Of a stretch of DNA of 64,000 bases, positions 7,005 through 14,985 are shown piece by piece. The position numbers and the translations under genes were made by a program. This DNA comes from Nocardia nova NBRC 15556 (GTDB lineage Bacteria; Actinomycetota; Actinomycetes; Mycobacteriales; Mycobacteriaceae): NCBI RefSeq assembly GCF_001613005.1, contig NZ_BDBN01000006.1, positions 161,763-225,762 on the forward strand. Reading direction: 5' to 3'. Numbering within the stretch: the first letter of the stretch is position 1; each line of letters starts with the position of its first letter. The notes beneath the pieces are model-generated. The model did no database searches. It had not been told where the DNA came from and saw only the letters and a list, made by a program, of their open reading frames with translations.

Positions 7005-8570
7005 CTAGCCGCCGATCGGAGTTTCCGACGGAACACCGGGCGTCACGGGTGCGCCGAACCAGAGCTGCAGTGCGGCGCGCAGGCCGGACTCCGCGGTGTC
7101 CGCGGGTTCGCCGACGGTCGCGGCCCAGGCTATGTGCGCATCGGGGCGGATGAGGAGGGCGTCGGCGGTCCGATCGGCGGTCTCGGCGGTGCGAATCTCG
7201 ATGCGGTGTCCCCATTCTCGTGCCGCCGCGCGCAGCTCCGGCCGTCCGGCGAGATCGAGCAGGACGGGCCGTGCGTCGTGCAGCAGCGTCGCGACGTCGG
7301 TGCTGCCCTCGCCGGTGCGCAGGGCCAGGTTGGGTGCGAAGGTGCCGGTCGCGGCGTGGCCGTTCGGGTTCGGCAGCTCATAGCGGATATCGGCGCCGGC
7401 GATGAGGGCGCCCATGCGCCGCAGGGGCTGATCGTCGGTGAGGAGCTCCTGAAAGACCGCCCGCAGCGCCTCGGCCGCCGGGTCGTGCCCACGCCGCAGC
7501 GCCACCTGCGCACGGGTGTGCAGCATGGTGCGCGCCGCCGCGAAATACCGTTCGTCGTGGTAGCTGTCCAGCAGTCCGTCCGGCGCCCAGCCCTGGACTT
7601 CGGCGGCCAGCTTCCACGCCAGGTTGACCGCGTCCAGCATGCCGGCGTTGAGGGCCACGCCCGTGGCCGGGAACAGATGGGCCGCATCGCCGGCCAGCAG
7701 GATCCGGCCCTCGCGACAGCGTTCGGCCTGCCGGGCCTTGAAGGTGAAACGTGACAGCCGATGCGTCTGTGCCACAGGGAGTTCCGCGCCGAGCACGCGG
7801 CGGATGCTGTCCTGCAGTTCGGTGACGGTCAGCGGTACGTCGTCGTCGTATTCGACGGACTCGTCCTCGATCGTGTAGACCGACAACACCTCCGACGTGG
7901 GTGAGCCGCCCATCCCGAACAGCCCGCGGTCGGTCCGCGTGAAACCCGTCCTGATGGTTCCGAAACCGTCGACGTCGAGGTCGCCGTTGTCGTGCCGGGT
8001 CACCGAATCGGGCACCGTGATCTGGGCCAGCCGGTTGACCTCCGGATAGACGGTGCCGGGAAACGGAATTGCGGCCAGCTCGCGAATCCGGCTGCGGGCG
8101 CCGTCGCAGCCCACGAGGTAGCGGGCGGTGACCCGATAGGTGCCGTCCGGGCCCCGCACGTGGGCGGTGACCGCGTCGGTGCCCTGCGTCACGTCCAGCA
8201 CCTGATGTCCGCGCCGGATGTCGACGCCGAGTTCATCGGCGCGTTCGCCGAGCACCCGCTCGAGCTGCTGTTGCGGCAGCGGCAAGGCGTGCATCGGCGA
8301 CTCGGCGAGCCCGGTGAGGTCCACATGGACACCGCCGAACGGGAACCGCGGAGCCGGTATCGGGTCGGTGCAGGCCGCTTCGAACCGGTCCAGCAGGCCC
8401 CGGTAGCGCAACAACTCGAGAATCTGCCCGCCGAGCCCACCGGCCTTCGGAGTGTCGCGGGGTCGCGGTTGCCGTTCCAGCACCAGCGGCCGGACTCCGG
8501 CCGCCTGCAGTTCGGCGGCCAGCATCAGACCGGTCGGGCCCGCGCCCACGATGATCACGTCGGTATGCAT
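7005..8570 (-). CDS. FAD-dependent aromatic hydroxylase (class A flavoprotein monooxygenase)
   Basis: A 521-residue member of the PheA/MhpA/TetX-like family. It shows the dinucleotide motif GAGPTG (9-14), the DG motif GCDGARS (154-160) that contacts FAD and NADPH, and the GD motif LLAGDAAHLF (291-300). Such enzymes hydroxylate phenolic or polyketide aromatics with NAD(P)H and O2. The C-terminal thioredoxin-like third typical of the ~520-residue members is present by length. Start ATG 8570 has CAGGAG eight bases upstream. It is divergent from the TetR gene at 8840, its likely regulator. Confidence 0.88.
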   Translation of the reverse strand: MHTDVIIVGAGPTGLMLAAELQAAGVRPLVLERQPRPRDTPKAGGLGGQILELLRYRGLLDRFEAACTDPIPAPRFPFGGVHVDLTGLAESPMHALPLPQQQLERVLGERADELGVDIRRGHQVLDVTQGTDAVTAHVRGPDGTYRVTARYLVGCDGARSRIRELAAIPFPGTVYPEVNRLAQITVPDSVTRHDNGDLDVDGFGTIRTGFTRTDRGLFGMGGSPTSEVLSVYTIEDESVEYDDDVPLTVTELQDSIRRVLGAELPVAQTHRLSRFTFKARQAERCREGRILLAGDAAHLFPATGVALNAGMLDAVNLAWKLAAEVQGWAPDGLLDSYHDERYFAAARTMLHTRAQVALRRGHDPAAEALRAVFQELLTDDQPLRRMGALIAGADIRYELPNPNGHAATGTFAPNLALRTGEGSTDVATLLHDARPVLLDLAGRPELRAAAREWGHRIEIRTAETADRTADALLIRPDAHIAWAATVGEPADTAESGLRAALQLWFGAPVTPGVPSETPIGG

Positions 8571-8783
8571 TCCACTCCTGTTCCGGCCGTTTCCGGCCGG
8601 TCGAACGATTCGGACATCCGGCACTGTCGGCCGTTACCGGGCCCCGTGCCTGCCGTGCCGGGGCCACCCGCCCTTGGAATTGGTGACTGTGCGCGGAGGC
8701 ACGGGGCGTGTGACGAAGCGCCGTTGGTCGGCCTGGGCAGGGAAGGTGGTGTGGTGCTTTCGCATATCGTTACCGCCTCAGGT

Positions 8784-8822
8784 GTAGTACTCTGAACGAA
8801 GTGTTTTGAACCGTAGTACTAC
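8784..8822. promoter_or_regulatory. Repeated TAGTACT operator-like sites
   Basis: GTAGTACT at 8784-8791 and the perfect palindrome GTAGTACTAC at 8813-8822 lie 29 bp apart in the gap between the hydroxylase and its TetR gene. The second copy abuts the tetR translation start. The pattern suits autorepression, but the binding protein is inferred from position only. Confidence 0.5.
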
Positions 8823-8839
8823 GAATGGAGTGGTGTCAA

Positions 8840-9418
8840 GTGGTGCGCACGAATCCGGAACGCCGGCAGGCTCTACTGGACGCGTCCATCGAGGTCCTGG
8901 CCCGGGAGGGGGCGCGCGGGCTGACCTTTCGGGCGGTGGATCAGGAGGCGGGAGTGCCCGCGGGAACGGCGTCCAACTACTTCCCCAACCGGGATGCGCT
9001 GCTCGTTCAGGTCGGCCATCGCTATTACGAGCGGCTGATCCCGAGCGAGGAAGCGATGGCGAAATCGCGTGGACCGCAGACCCGCGAGACCATGACCGAA
9101 CTCATGACCGAGGTGGTCGAGCGAGTCTTCCATTTCCGCACCGGCTATCTCGCGATCCTCGAACTGCGGTTGGAGGCAACCCGTCGTCCCGAACTGCAGG
9201 CGCTGCTGACCGAGCGAGTGCGCGCGGATCTGGACTTCAACATCAGCAACTTCCGGGAGTCGCAGCTGCCCGGCGACGAGGACGCCGTGGTGCTGTTGTA
9301 CCTCGCGCTGAACTGGCTCATTCTCGAAAGGCTCACGCTCCCCGGCATTTTCGACGAGAAGCGGGCCGCCGAACTGGTCCGCACGATCGTGGAGCGCGCC
9401 ATCCCCGCCGCCGGTTGA
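8840..9418 (+). CDS. TetR/AcrR family transcriptional regulator
   Basis: A TetR-family repressor of about 192 residues. The helix-turn-helix is LTFRAVDQEAGVPAGTASNY followed by FPNRDALL. An ATG exists at 8825, but GTG 8840 fits better because ATGGAGTGG lies at ribosome-binding distance before it and homology begins at VVRTNPERR; GTG 8843 is also possible. It probably controls the divergent FAD hydroxylase through the TAGTACT sites. Effector unknown. Confidence 0.82.
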   Translation: MVRTNPERRQALLDASIEVLAREGARGLTFRAVDQEAGVPAGTASNYFPNRDALLVQVGHRYYERLIPSEEAMAKSRGPQTRETMTELMTEVVERVFHFRTGYLAILELRLEATRRPELQALLTERVRADLDFNISNFRESQLPGDEDAVVLLYLALNWLILERLTLPGIFDEKRAAELVRTIVERAIPAAG

Positions 9419-9440
9419 TCGGCGTTCGGGTGAACGCCGA
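9419..9440. terminator. Convergent hairpin terminator
   Basis: TCGGCGTTC (9419-9427) pairs perfectly with GAACGCCGA (9432-9440) around a 4-base loop, directly after the tetR stop and before the converging deaminase end. Confidence 0.7.
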
Positions 9441-9474
9441 CTCCGCTACCGACGCGCATCGTGCCGCGGCGGGA

Positions 9475-9975
9475 TCAGCGGCCCGTCGGTGCTCCCGCCA
9501 CCCGGCGCTCGCCGTTGTTGCGTTCCTGCCACCGGCGGTAGACGTCGACCGCGTCGGCGCGGGATTCGTGGCGCATCGGCAGGCGGCGTTGATCCCACGG
9601 CTTGCCGAACTCGTCGTAGAAGGTGCCGAGCTCGAAGTACTTCCGGTCGTCGACGTAGTGCGGAGCGTAGGCCTCGCGGGTGGTGAGAAAGACGACCTCG
9701 TCGGGGGAGCAGTAGTACAGCGCGCCCAGGCACATCGGACAGGGCAGGGCGAGGATGTAGATCGTGGCACCGGTCAGATGTTCGGTGCCGAGGGTGGTGC
9801 AGGCCCGGCGGATCGCGAGGATTTCCGCGTGGGCGGTCGGGTCGGCGGTCTGGGCGACCAGGTTGGGGCTTTCGGCGAGAATTTCCCCGTCCTTCACGAC
9901 GACCGTCGCGAACGGCCGGCCGCCCTCCTCGACGTTGCGGCGGGCCAGATCGATGGTGTGTTGTGCGAAATCCAT
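9475..9975 (-). CDS. Nucleoside/nucleobase deaminase (CDA fold)
   Basis: A 166-residue zinc-dependent deaminase of the cytidine/deoxycytidylate deaminase-like superfamily. His49-Ala-Glu51 supplies one zinc ligand and the catalytic Glu; PCPMC (78-82) supplies Cys79 and Cys82. The layout resembles guanine deaminase (GuaD-like) more than tRNA-A34 TadA, but the base specificity cannot be read off. It follows cynS by 38 nt on the same strand and probably shares its transcript; a nitrogen-scavenging role fits. A strong hairpin lies beyond its stop. Confidence 0.87.
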   Translation of the reverse strand: MDFAQHTIDLARRNVEEGGRPFATVVVKDGEILAESPNLVAQTADPTAHAEILAIRRACTTLGTEHLTGATIYILALPCPMCLGALYYCSPDEVVFLTTREAYAPHYVDDRKYFELGTFYDEFGKPWDQRRLPMRHESRADAVDVYRRWQERNNGERRVAGAPTGR

Positions 9976-10013
9976 TGCACTCCTTGATGAGTCGATGTCG
10001 GAGCGGTGGTTGC

Positions 10014-10484
10014 TCAGAAGGGTTCGGTGGGCAGGTACTTGCCGTCCAGCGTGATCACGGCGCGTTCGCCGCCCTCCGGATCGGGCACCTTGCGCACGTC
10101 GAGCTTGAAGTTGATGGCGCTGATGATGCCGTCGCCGAACTGTTCGTGGACCAGCGCCTTGAGCGTGGTGCCGTATACCTGCAGCATTTCGTAGAAGCGG
10201 TAGATCGTCGGATCCGTCGGCACGCCACCCGGAATCGACCCGCGGGTGGGGATGGTCTGCAGCAGCGCCGCCGCGTCGTCGCCCAGGCCGAGCAGCTCGG
10301 CCACGGCTTCCGCGGACTGTTTCGGCAGCGGATGCTGGCCGAGGATCGCCGCGGTCACGAAGGCCGTCGAATAGCCGGCGGTGTCGGCGATCTGCTGCCA
10401 GGTGAGATCTTTGGCGATCTTCGCCTCGACCGCCGTGACGGCCAGTGCCTGGCGGGCGGCCGGATCGAATTGTGCGTGCACCAT
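10014..10484 (-). CDS. cynS: Cyanate hydratase (cyanase)
   Basis: A 156-residue protein, the same length as the Escherichia coli enzyme. Cyanase converts cyanate plus bicarbonate to carbamate and CO2, and carbamate then gives ammonia. The three catalytic residues fall at their canonical numbers: Arg96 and Glu99 in YRFYEM and Ser122 in DGIISAINF. The N-terminal part has the usual helical domain with DTAGYSTAF. It starts at ATG 10484, which is preceded by AAAGGAGATC. It lies downstream of a broken carbonic anhydrase and a truncated LysR activator, so bicarbonate supply and induction may no longer be local. Confidence 0.95.
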   Translation of the reverse strand: MVHAQFDPAARQALAVTAVEAKIAKDLTWQQIADTAGYSTAFVTAAILGQHPLPKQSAEAVAELLGLGDDAAALLQTIPTRGSIPGGVPTDPTIYRFYEMLQVYGTTLKALVHEQFGDGIISAINFKLDVRKVPDPEGGERAVITLDGKYLPTEPF

Positions 10485-10534
10485 AGTGATCTCCTTTCTT
10501 TCGACCGCCGGATCTGCCGGCGGCACAGGGGGTT

Positions 10535-10963
10535 TCAGGCGGCGATGGTTCGGTCGCCACCGGCTGGATCGATCACCGTGACGGCGCCGGTGCCGATATC
10601 GAAGACCCAGCCCTCGACGGTGACGGCGCCGGTCGGCAACGCTCGCGCCACCGCCGGGTGGGTGGCCAGATTCGCCTGCTGGGCAACGACATTCGCGCGA
10701 ATCAGGGCCGCGGTCGCTTCCGAGCCCGGGCGGTCGATACTGGCCGCCACGCCGTCGGCGCCCGGCCCGTAGGCGGGAACGAGATTGCCCGCGGTGCGAA
10801 TCACGAACAGCTCACCGGGTTCACTTCTGGTGATCAGTTCGGGGACGACGCGTGCGTCCGAGCAGCCGATGAACAGCGTGGCGGGCGTGTGAGTCGTCGT
10901 GAGCCAAGCGAACAACTGCGCCTTGGTGGGGAAGACGGCGTCGCGGAAGTGCGTGACGCCGGC
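10535..10963 (-). pseudogene. cynT: Carbonic anhydrase remnant of the cyn locus (beta class)
   Basis: About 142 codons of a beta-carbonic anhydrase. Present are [11 protein letters not shown], the [11 protein letters not shown] zinc-ligand segment, [14 protein letters not shown] and the C-terminal GWVFDIGTG. Missing are a start codon at the proper place and, after DGVAASI, the whole EYAV...HSxCGAM stretch of roughly 60 residues that carries the other zinc ligands (His and Cys). Without them the active site cannot form. In intact loci this enzyme recycles bicarbonate for cyanase. The upstream edge runs straight into truncated cynR. Deletion, or less likely an assembly error, explains it. Confidence 0.85.
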
Positions 10964-11439
10964 GCGATGTGCTCGACCCCCGCGGCGTGCGTGCCGGCGA
11001 AGGCGATCCCGAGATCGAGCCGATCGGCGAGCAGATCCGCCTCGATCGCATCCTGGGTCGTCTCCCGGAGGGTGAGGCTGATCCCCGGATGTTCGGAACG
11101 GAACCGGTGAACCAGCGGGCCGATCAGATAGGCGGTGAAGGTCGGCGTCGTCGCCACCCGCAGATGACCGCGTGACAGGTCCTGGACGTCGTGCACCGCG
11201 CGTTCGCCGGCCTCCAGATCGCGCAGTGCGAGCCGGGCGTAGCGCGCGTACGCCTGCCCGGCGTCGGTCAGGCGGACCGTGCGGCCGGACCGGTCGAGCA
11301 GTACCACGCCGAGGACCCGCTCGAGCTGCTTGATCTGCTGCGACAGCGTCGGCTGCGAGATGTGCAGGGACTGCGCGGCGCGGGTGAAGTTGCCGTGGTC
11401 GGCGACGGCCAGCAGATACCGGATGTGGCGCAGCTCCAT
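10960..11439 (-). pseudogene. cynR: Truncated LysR-type activator (CynR-like)
   Basis: The first ~160 residues of a LysR regulator. The N-terminal winged helix [20 protein letters not shown] with [15 protein letters not shown] is intact, and the effector domain begins ([18 protein letters not shown]) but stops being recognisable after [10 protein letters not shown]. At that point carbonic anhydrase sequence starts in another frame, so no fusion protein results. CynR-type proteins are usually about 295 residues, so half of the effector domain is lost. The open frame continues 42 codons to 10834 as unrelated sequence. The family call is firm; cynR identity rests on cynS nearby. Confidence 0.82.
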
Positions 11440-11573
11440 CGACCAACTATAGGTCGCACCAATGGCACTGATGGGGACAGTGTCTTGGACACTATCGCTG
11501 CTGTTCGGCGTGGGGGAGGAGGCGCTGGTCCCGTTTCGGCGTTATGCCGAAACCGTCGGCCCGGCAACGTCGT

Positions 11574-12473
11574 TCACGTCACTGCCCACTCCACCCAGTG
11601 GCGATCCGCGGTGAAGACCACCGATGTCGAGTGGTGGTAGTTCCGGGCGTTGAGCTGGGCGTCGATATCGGCGCGGATGGCGTCGAAGGATTCGACGGTG
11701 CGTTCCGGCGTCCGGGGACCGAGGACGAAGGCGAGTTCCAGATCGAGGCGGCTGCCCACGGTGGAGGCGCGAACGAAGGATTCGGCGAAGCCGTGGGTGG
11801 TGCGGACGCGGTCGCACAGTCGCTCGACGTCGGTGACCACCGAGCGCGGGGCGGCCATGGTGAGAATTTCGCGAAAAGCGGAGCGGAACAACCGGATCGG
11901 GATCCAGAGATAAGCCAGGGACACGATGATCACGAGCGTGGGGTCGACGTAGCGGGCGATGTCGCCGCGACCGGCGGACTCCAATGCCACCGCCGCGCCG
12001 AATCCGGCCAGGGTGACCAGGCTGAAGGCCGCATCGCCGCCCCATTCGGCGGCCTCGGCCCGCACCAGTCCCGGACCGGAGCGTGCGGCCCGCCACAGCA
12101 CCAGCGCCACCAGCACACTGAGCAGTGACGCGGTGATCGCGTACGCCAGCGCGGAGACCGCCGACACGGCCCGGCCGCCGTGCAGGATCTCGCGCACCGC
12201 GTTCACAGATCCGTAGACACACAGCCCGCCCAGCGCGGTCGAGCGCACCACGATGACGACCGGCTCCCAGGTCTCGCGCCCCCACGGATACGACGCGTCG
12301 GCCCCCTTCGCGACGGTCCGCTGCGCCGCCACCGACACCGCCGAAAGTGCAATGCCCACAAGCGAATACAGTCCGTCGAACACGATCATCTGCGATCCCG
12401 CGGCCAGCCCCCACGCCAGCGAGACCACCACGAACACCACCGAGGCCCACATCGAGAACACGAGCGCGCGCAT
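11574..12473 (-). CDS. Cation diffusion facilitator (CDF) family transporter
   Basis: A 299-residue membrane protein with about five to six hydrophobic segments in the first ~210 residues and a soluble C-terminal domain, the CDF layout. CDF proteins export divalent metals such as Zn, Co or Fe(II) using the proton gradient. The usual metal-site aspartates are represented by VFDGLYSLVG (TM2) and WGGDAAFSLV (TM5). The C-terminal part resembles the cytoplasmic CDF domain. A Trp-rich, less typical sequence leaves the metal uncertain. It stands alone between the cyn locus and a divergent NmrA-like gene. Confidence 0.72.
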   Translation of the reverse strand: MRALVFSMWASVVFVVVSLAWGLAAGSQMIVFDGLYSLVGIALSAVSVAAQRTVAKGADASYPWGRETWEPVVIVVRSTALGGLCVYGSVNAVREILHGGRAVSAVSALAYAITASLLSVLVALVLWRAARSGPGLVRAEAAEWGGDAAFSLVTLAGFGAAVALESAGRGDIARYVDPTLVIIVSLAYLWIPIRLFRSAFREILTMAAPRSVVTDVERLCDRVRTTHGFAESFVRASTVGSRLDLELAFVLGPRTPERTVESFDAIRADIDAQLNARNYHHSTSVVFTADRHWVEWAVT

Positions 12474-12579
12474 GCGCTCACGCTACGACCCGGCCGTCGC
12501 CGACGGACCGATTCCGCCCGTGAACCGGTGGGTGTCGCGGCCCGCGTTCGTTCGCCGAGGGCCGTGTTGACCGAGTGTT

Positions 12580-12614
12580 GTTAGCCGCCTAATGTTTGTC
12601 GATAGGCGGCTAAC
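12580..12614. promoter_or_regulatory. Inverted repeat operator upstream of the NmrA-like gene
   Basis: GTTAGCCGCCTA (12580-12591) and TAGGCGGCTAAC (12603-12614) are a perfect 12-bp inverted repeat with an 11-base spacer. Each arm is itself nearly palindromic. It lies just 5' of the gene at 12629, at the likely promoter, and looks like a dimeric repressor site. No matching regulator is adjacent. Confidence 0.6.
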
Positions 12615-12628
12615 GATTAGGGGTAGGA

Positions 12629-13474
12629 ATGATACTGGTGACCGGCGCGACCGGACATATCGGCCGAGAGCTCGTGGCGCGGCTCGACAGCGCGGGTGCG
12701 GCGATGCGCCTGTTCGTGCGCGATCCGGCTCGCGCCGTCGACCTCCCGGCCTCCGCCGAACGTGTGGCCGGCGACCTGGCCGATCCGGCGGCGTTGCGAG
12801 CGGCGTGCGAGGGGATCGACTCGCTGTTCCTGCTCGTTCCGGGGCTGGCGGTGGAGCCCGCGCGGCATGCGGTGGCGGCGGCGCGGCGAGCGGGGGTGCG
12901 ACATCTGGTCCTGGTGTCGTCGTACAACGTGCTGGGCGATCCGATGCCGGCCATGGGGCGCTGGCACCACGAACGCGAGGAAATCGTCGGTGCCTCGGGC
13001 ATTTCCGCGACGATCCTGCGTCCCGGCGGATTCATGACCAATGCCCTCGAGTGGGCGCCGGATATCCGCGCCGGCCGGCCCGTGTTCGATCCGACCGGCC
13101 CCGGCCGCTATGCGCCGATCGACCCCGCCGATATCGCGGCGGTGGCGGCGATCGCACTCACCGAGCCGGGGCACGACACCACCTACTGTCTTACCGGCGA
13201 GCAGACCTTCACCATCGGCGAGCAGGTCGAGGTGCTGGCCCGCGCGATCGGCCGGCCGATCCCGGTCCATACCGCCACGACGGCCGAGGAGGCCGTCCGG
13301 TCCCGCTATCCCCAGGGCGCGCCCCCGGCGCTCGCGGCAGCGATTCTGGAGGGATTCACGGTGATGCGCGCCGACACCGTCGGCCTGCGGACCGATACGG
13401 TACGGCGGCTGCTCGGCCGCGCACCGCGCACCTTCGCCGAATGGTGCGAGCGTCACTGCGACCAATTCCGCTGA
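12629..13474 (+). CDS. NmrA/SDR-like NAD(P)-binding protein
   Basis: An atypical SDR of 281 residues in the NmrA/quinone-oxidoreductase-2 group. GATGHIG (6-12) binds NAD(P). The next part has LFLLVPGL and HLVLVSSYNVLG typical of these proteins, followed by ILRPGGFMTNALEW. The classical YxxxK active site is absent, as usual in this group, which act as redox sensors or quinone/azo reductases. RBS is TAGGGGTAGGA just before the ATG. The 12-bp inverted repeat upstream suggests its own repressor. Confidence 0.83.
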   Translation: MILVTGATGHIGRELVARLDSAGAAMRLFVRDPARAVDLPASAERVAGDLADPAALRAACEGIDSLFLLVPGLAVEPARHAVAAARRAGVRHLVLVSSYNVLGDPMPAMGRWHHEREEIVGASGISATILRPGGFMTNALEWAPDIRAGRPVFDPTGPGRYAPIDPADIAAVAAIALTEPGHDTTYCLTGEQTFTIGEQVEVLARAIGRPIPVHTATTAEEAVRSRYPQGAPPALAAAILEGFTVMRADTVGLRTDTVRRLLGRAPRTFAEWCERHCDQFR

Positions 13475-13510
13475 TACGCAGATATTTTCGCCGCGACGGA
13501 CCCGCGAGCG

Positions 13511-14455
13511 CTATGACTGCGAGCTCGTTCGCGACCCCGAGGCGATCGGGCGCAGCCGTCCCCGCATCTCATTCGTGAGGACTGCCGCGGCATCGCGCAA
13601 CGCCTCGATGAACGCCCGCGTCGCCGCCGAGGTCGCGGCGTTGCGCGCCGAGCTGTGGACGACGCGGGTGGGGCGCACCGCCTCCGGGTGATCGATCCGG
13701 AGCAACGCGATATTCGCGGGTACCGCCGGCTCCGCGATACCGGGCACGACGGTGATGCCCGAACCCGCCGCGACCAGACCCCATTTCGCGACCCAATCCC
13801 GCGCGACGAAGGCGATATCGGGTTCGTGCCGCGAATCGCGCCACGCGCCGAGCAGGGTGCTGCCGTGCTCGGTGCTGCCCGCGATCCAGCGCTCGCCGCG
13901 AAATTCCGCCGGCGCCGCACTGATCCGCCCGGCCAGCCGGTGGCTCGGCGCGACCGCGACCAGCAGCGGATCGTCGAGCAGCAATTCCACCTCCACATCG
14001 TCGGCGAGCGTGCCGGTTTCGGTGACGACGGCCAGGTCCAGCCGGCCGCGCGCCACCGCGGTGAGCAGCCGAGGACTGGTGCCCTCTCGCAGCGGCACCC
14101 GCGCCGACGTCGCCGCCACCGCTCTCGGCACCAGCGCCGCCATCGCGGTCGAGAACGCGCCGACACGCACGGTCGCGGGCGGGCCCGCGGTCAGGCGATC
14201 CAATTGCTCGCGGATGCTGTCGAATTCGGCCAAGACCGCTTCCGCGTGCCGGACCACGATCTGCCCGGCCGCGGTCGGGGCGGCGCCGCGAGCGTGCCGC
14301 TCGAACAGGGGATGCCCCGCCGCCTGCTCCATCAGCGAAATCTGCCGGGAGACCGCGGATTGGGTGTAGCCCAGCCGGTCCGCCGCGCCCGAGAACGAGC
14401 CGCAGCGGGCGGCTTCGCGGACGACACGCAAGCCGAGAACGGTGAACTCACCCAT
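13511..14455 (-). CDS. LysR family transcriptional regulator
   Basis: A full-length LysR regulator of 314 residues. The winged helix is at the N-terminus (SFSGAADRLGYTQSAVSRQI, with FERHARG as the wing), followed by a complete effector domain. It is divergent from the SnoaL-like gene with a 71-bp gap holding the ATGCGA-N12-TCGCAT site. By LysR convention it probably regulates that neighbour and itself. The effector is unknown. Confidence 0.87.
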   Translation of the reverse strand: MGEFTVLGLRVVREAARCGSFSGAADRLGYTQSAVSRQISLMEQAAGHPLFERHARGAAPTAAGQIVVRHAEAVLAEFDSIREQLDRLTAGPPATVRVGAFSTAMAALVPRAVAATSARVPLREGTSPRLLTAVARGRLDLAVVTETGTLADDVEVELLLDDPLLVAVAPSHRLAGRISAAPAEFRGERWIAGSTEHGSTLLGAWRDSRHEPDIAFVARDWVAKWGLVAAGSGITVVPGIAEPAVPANIALLRIDHPEAVRPTRVVHSSARNAATSAATRAFIEALRDAAAVLTNEMRGRLRPIASGSRTSSQS

Positions 14456-14475
14456 GCGAAATACTGATACCAGAG

Positions 14476-14499
14476 ATGCGAGATCGTCGCTTGTCGCAT
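14476..14499. promoter_or_regulatory. LysR-type binding site
   Basis: ATGCGA (14476-14481), 12 bases, then TCGCAT (14494-14499): a dyad with the T-Nx-A spacing of LysR recognition sites, in the divergent gap between the LysR gene and the SnoaL-like gene. Confidence 0.55.
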
Positions 14500-14526
14500 A
14501 GGTCGGCCGTGTTTAGCGTCGGCTGA

Positions 14527-14928
14527 GTGAGTGTGAACGAGAACAGAGCGCTGCTGCAGAACATCTTCGAGCGGATGGCCGCCGGCGAGACCCGGGCGCT
14601 GAGCGATGCGATGGCCCCGGAGTTTCGCTGGACCTTTCCCGGGCACTGGTCGTGGTCGGGCAGTTGGGAGCCGAAAACGACTGCGGTACAGGGTCTTCTG
14701 CGTCCCCTGATGGCGCAGTTCACCGATTACCGAATCAGCGCGGACGCCGTTCACGCCGACGGTGATCGGGTGGTCGTGCAGGCCCACAGTGCGGCGACGA
14801 CGATCCGCGGCGAGGCCTACGACCAGTACTACTGCTTCGTATTCCGGGTCGACGCCGGGCAGTTGCTCGAGGTGACCGAATACTGTGACACCGCATTGGT
14901 GGAGCGGGTTCTCGAACCGCTGCGGTGA
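14527..14928 (+). CDS. SnoaL-like / NTF2-fold protein
   Basis: A 133-residue single-domain protein of the NTF2-like superfamily, SnoaL-like. The opening helix NRALLQNIFERMAAGETRAL followed by MAPEFRWTFPG, and the closing strands YCFVFRVDAGQLLEVTEYCD, are characteristic. Members are cyclases, isomerases or binding proteins, and the sequence does not decide which. The start is GTG 14527; GTG 14533 is an alternative. It is paired with the divergent LysR gene and followed by a 7-bp hairpin at 14941-14965. Confidence 0.75.
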   Translation: MSVNENRALLQNIFERMAAGETRALSDAMAPEFRWTFPGHWSWSGSWEPKTTAVQGLLRPLMAQFTDYRISADAVHADGDRVVVQAHSAATTIRGEAYDQYYCFVFRVDAGQLLEVTEYCDTALVERVLEPLR

Positions 14929-14940
14929 GTACCGGACATC

Positions 14941-14965
14941 CCCCGAGAAGCCGGGCGACTCGGGG
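14941..14965. terminator. Hairpin terminator between converging genes
   Basis: CCCCGAG (14941-14947) pairs with CTCGGGG (14959-14965) around an 11-base loop between the SnoaL-like stop and the end of the minus-strand cyclase gene. Confidence 0.5.
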
Positions 14966-14985
14966 CCGTGACCACCATCGGCTGT

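Noticed and set aside
10834..11446. A cynR-carbonic anhydrase fusion protein
   Set aside because: The two remnants are in different frames at the junction, so no fused product can be made.
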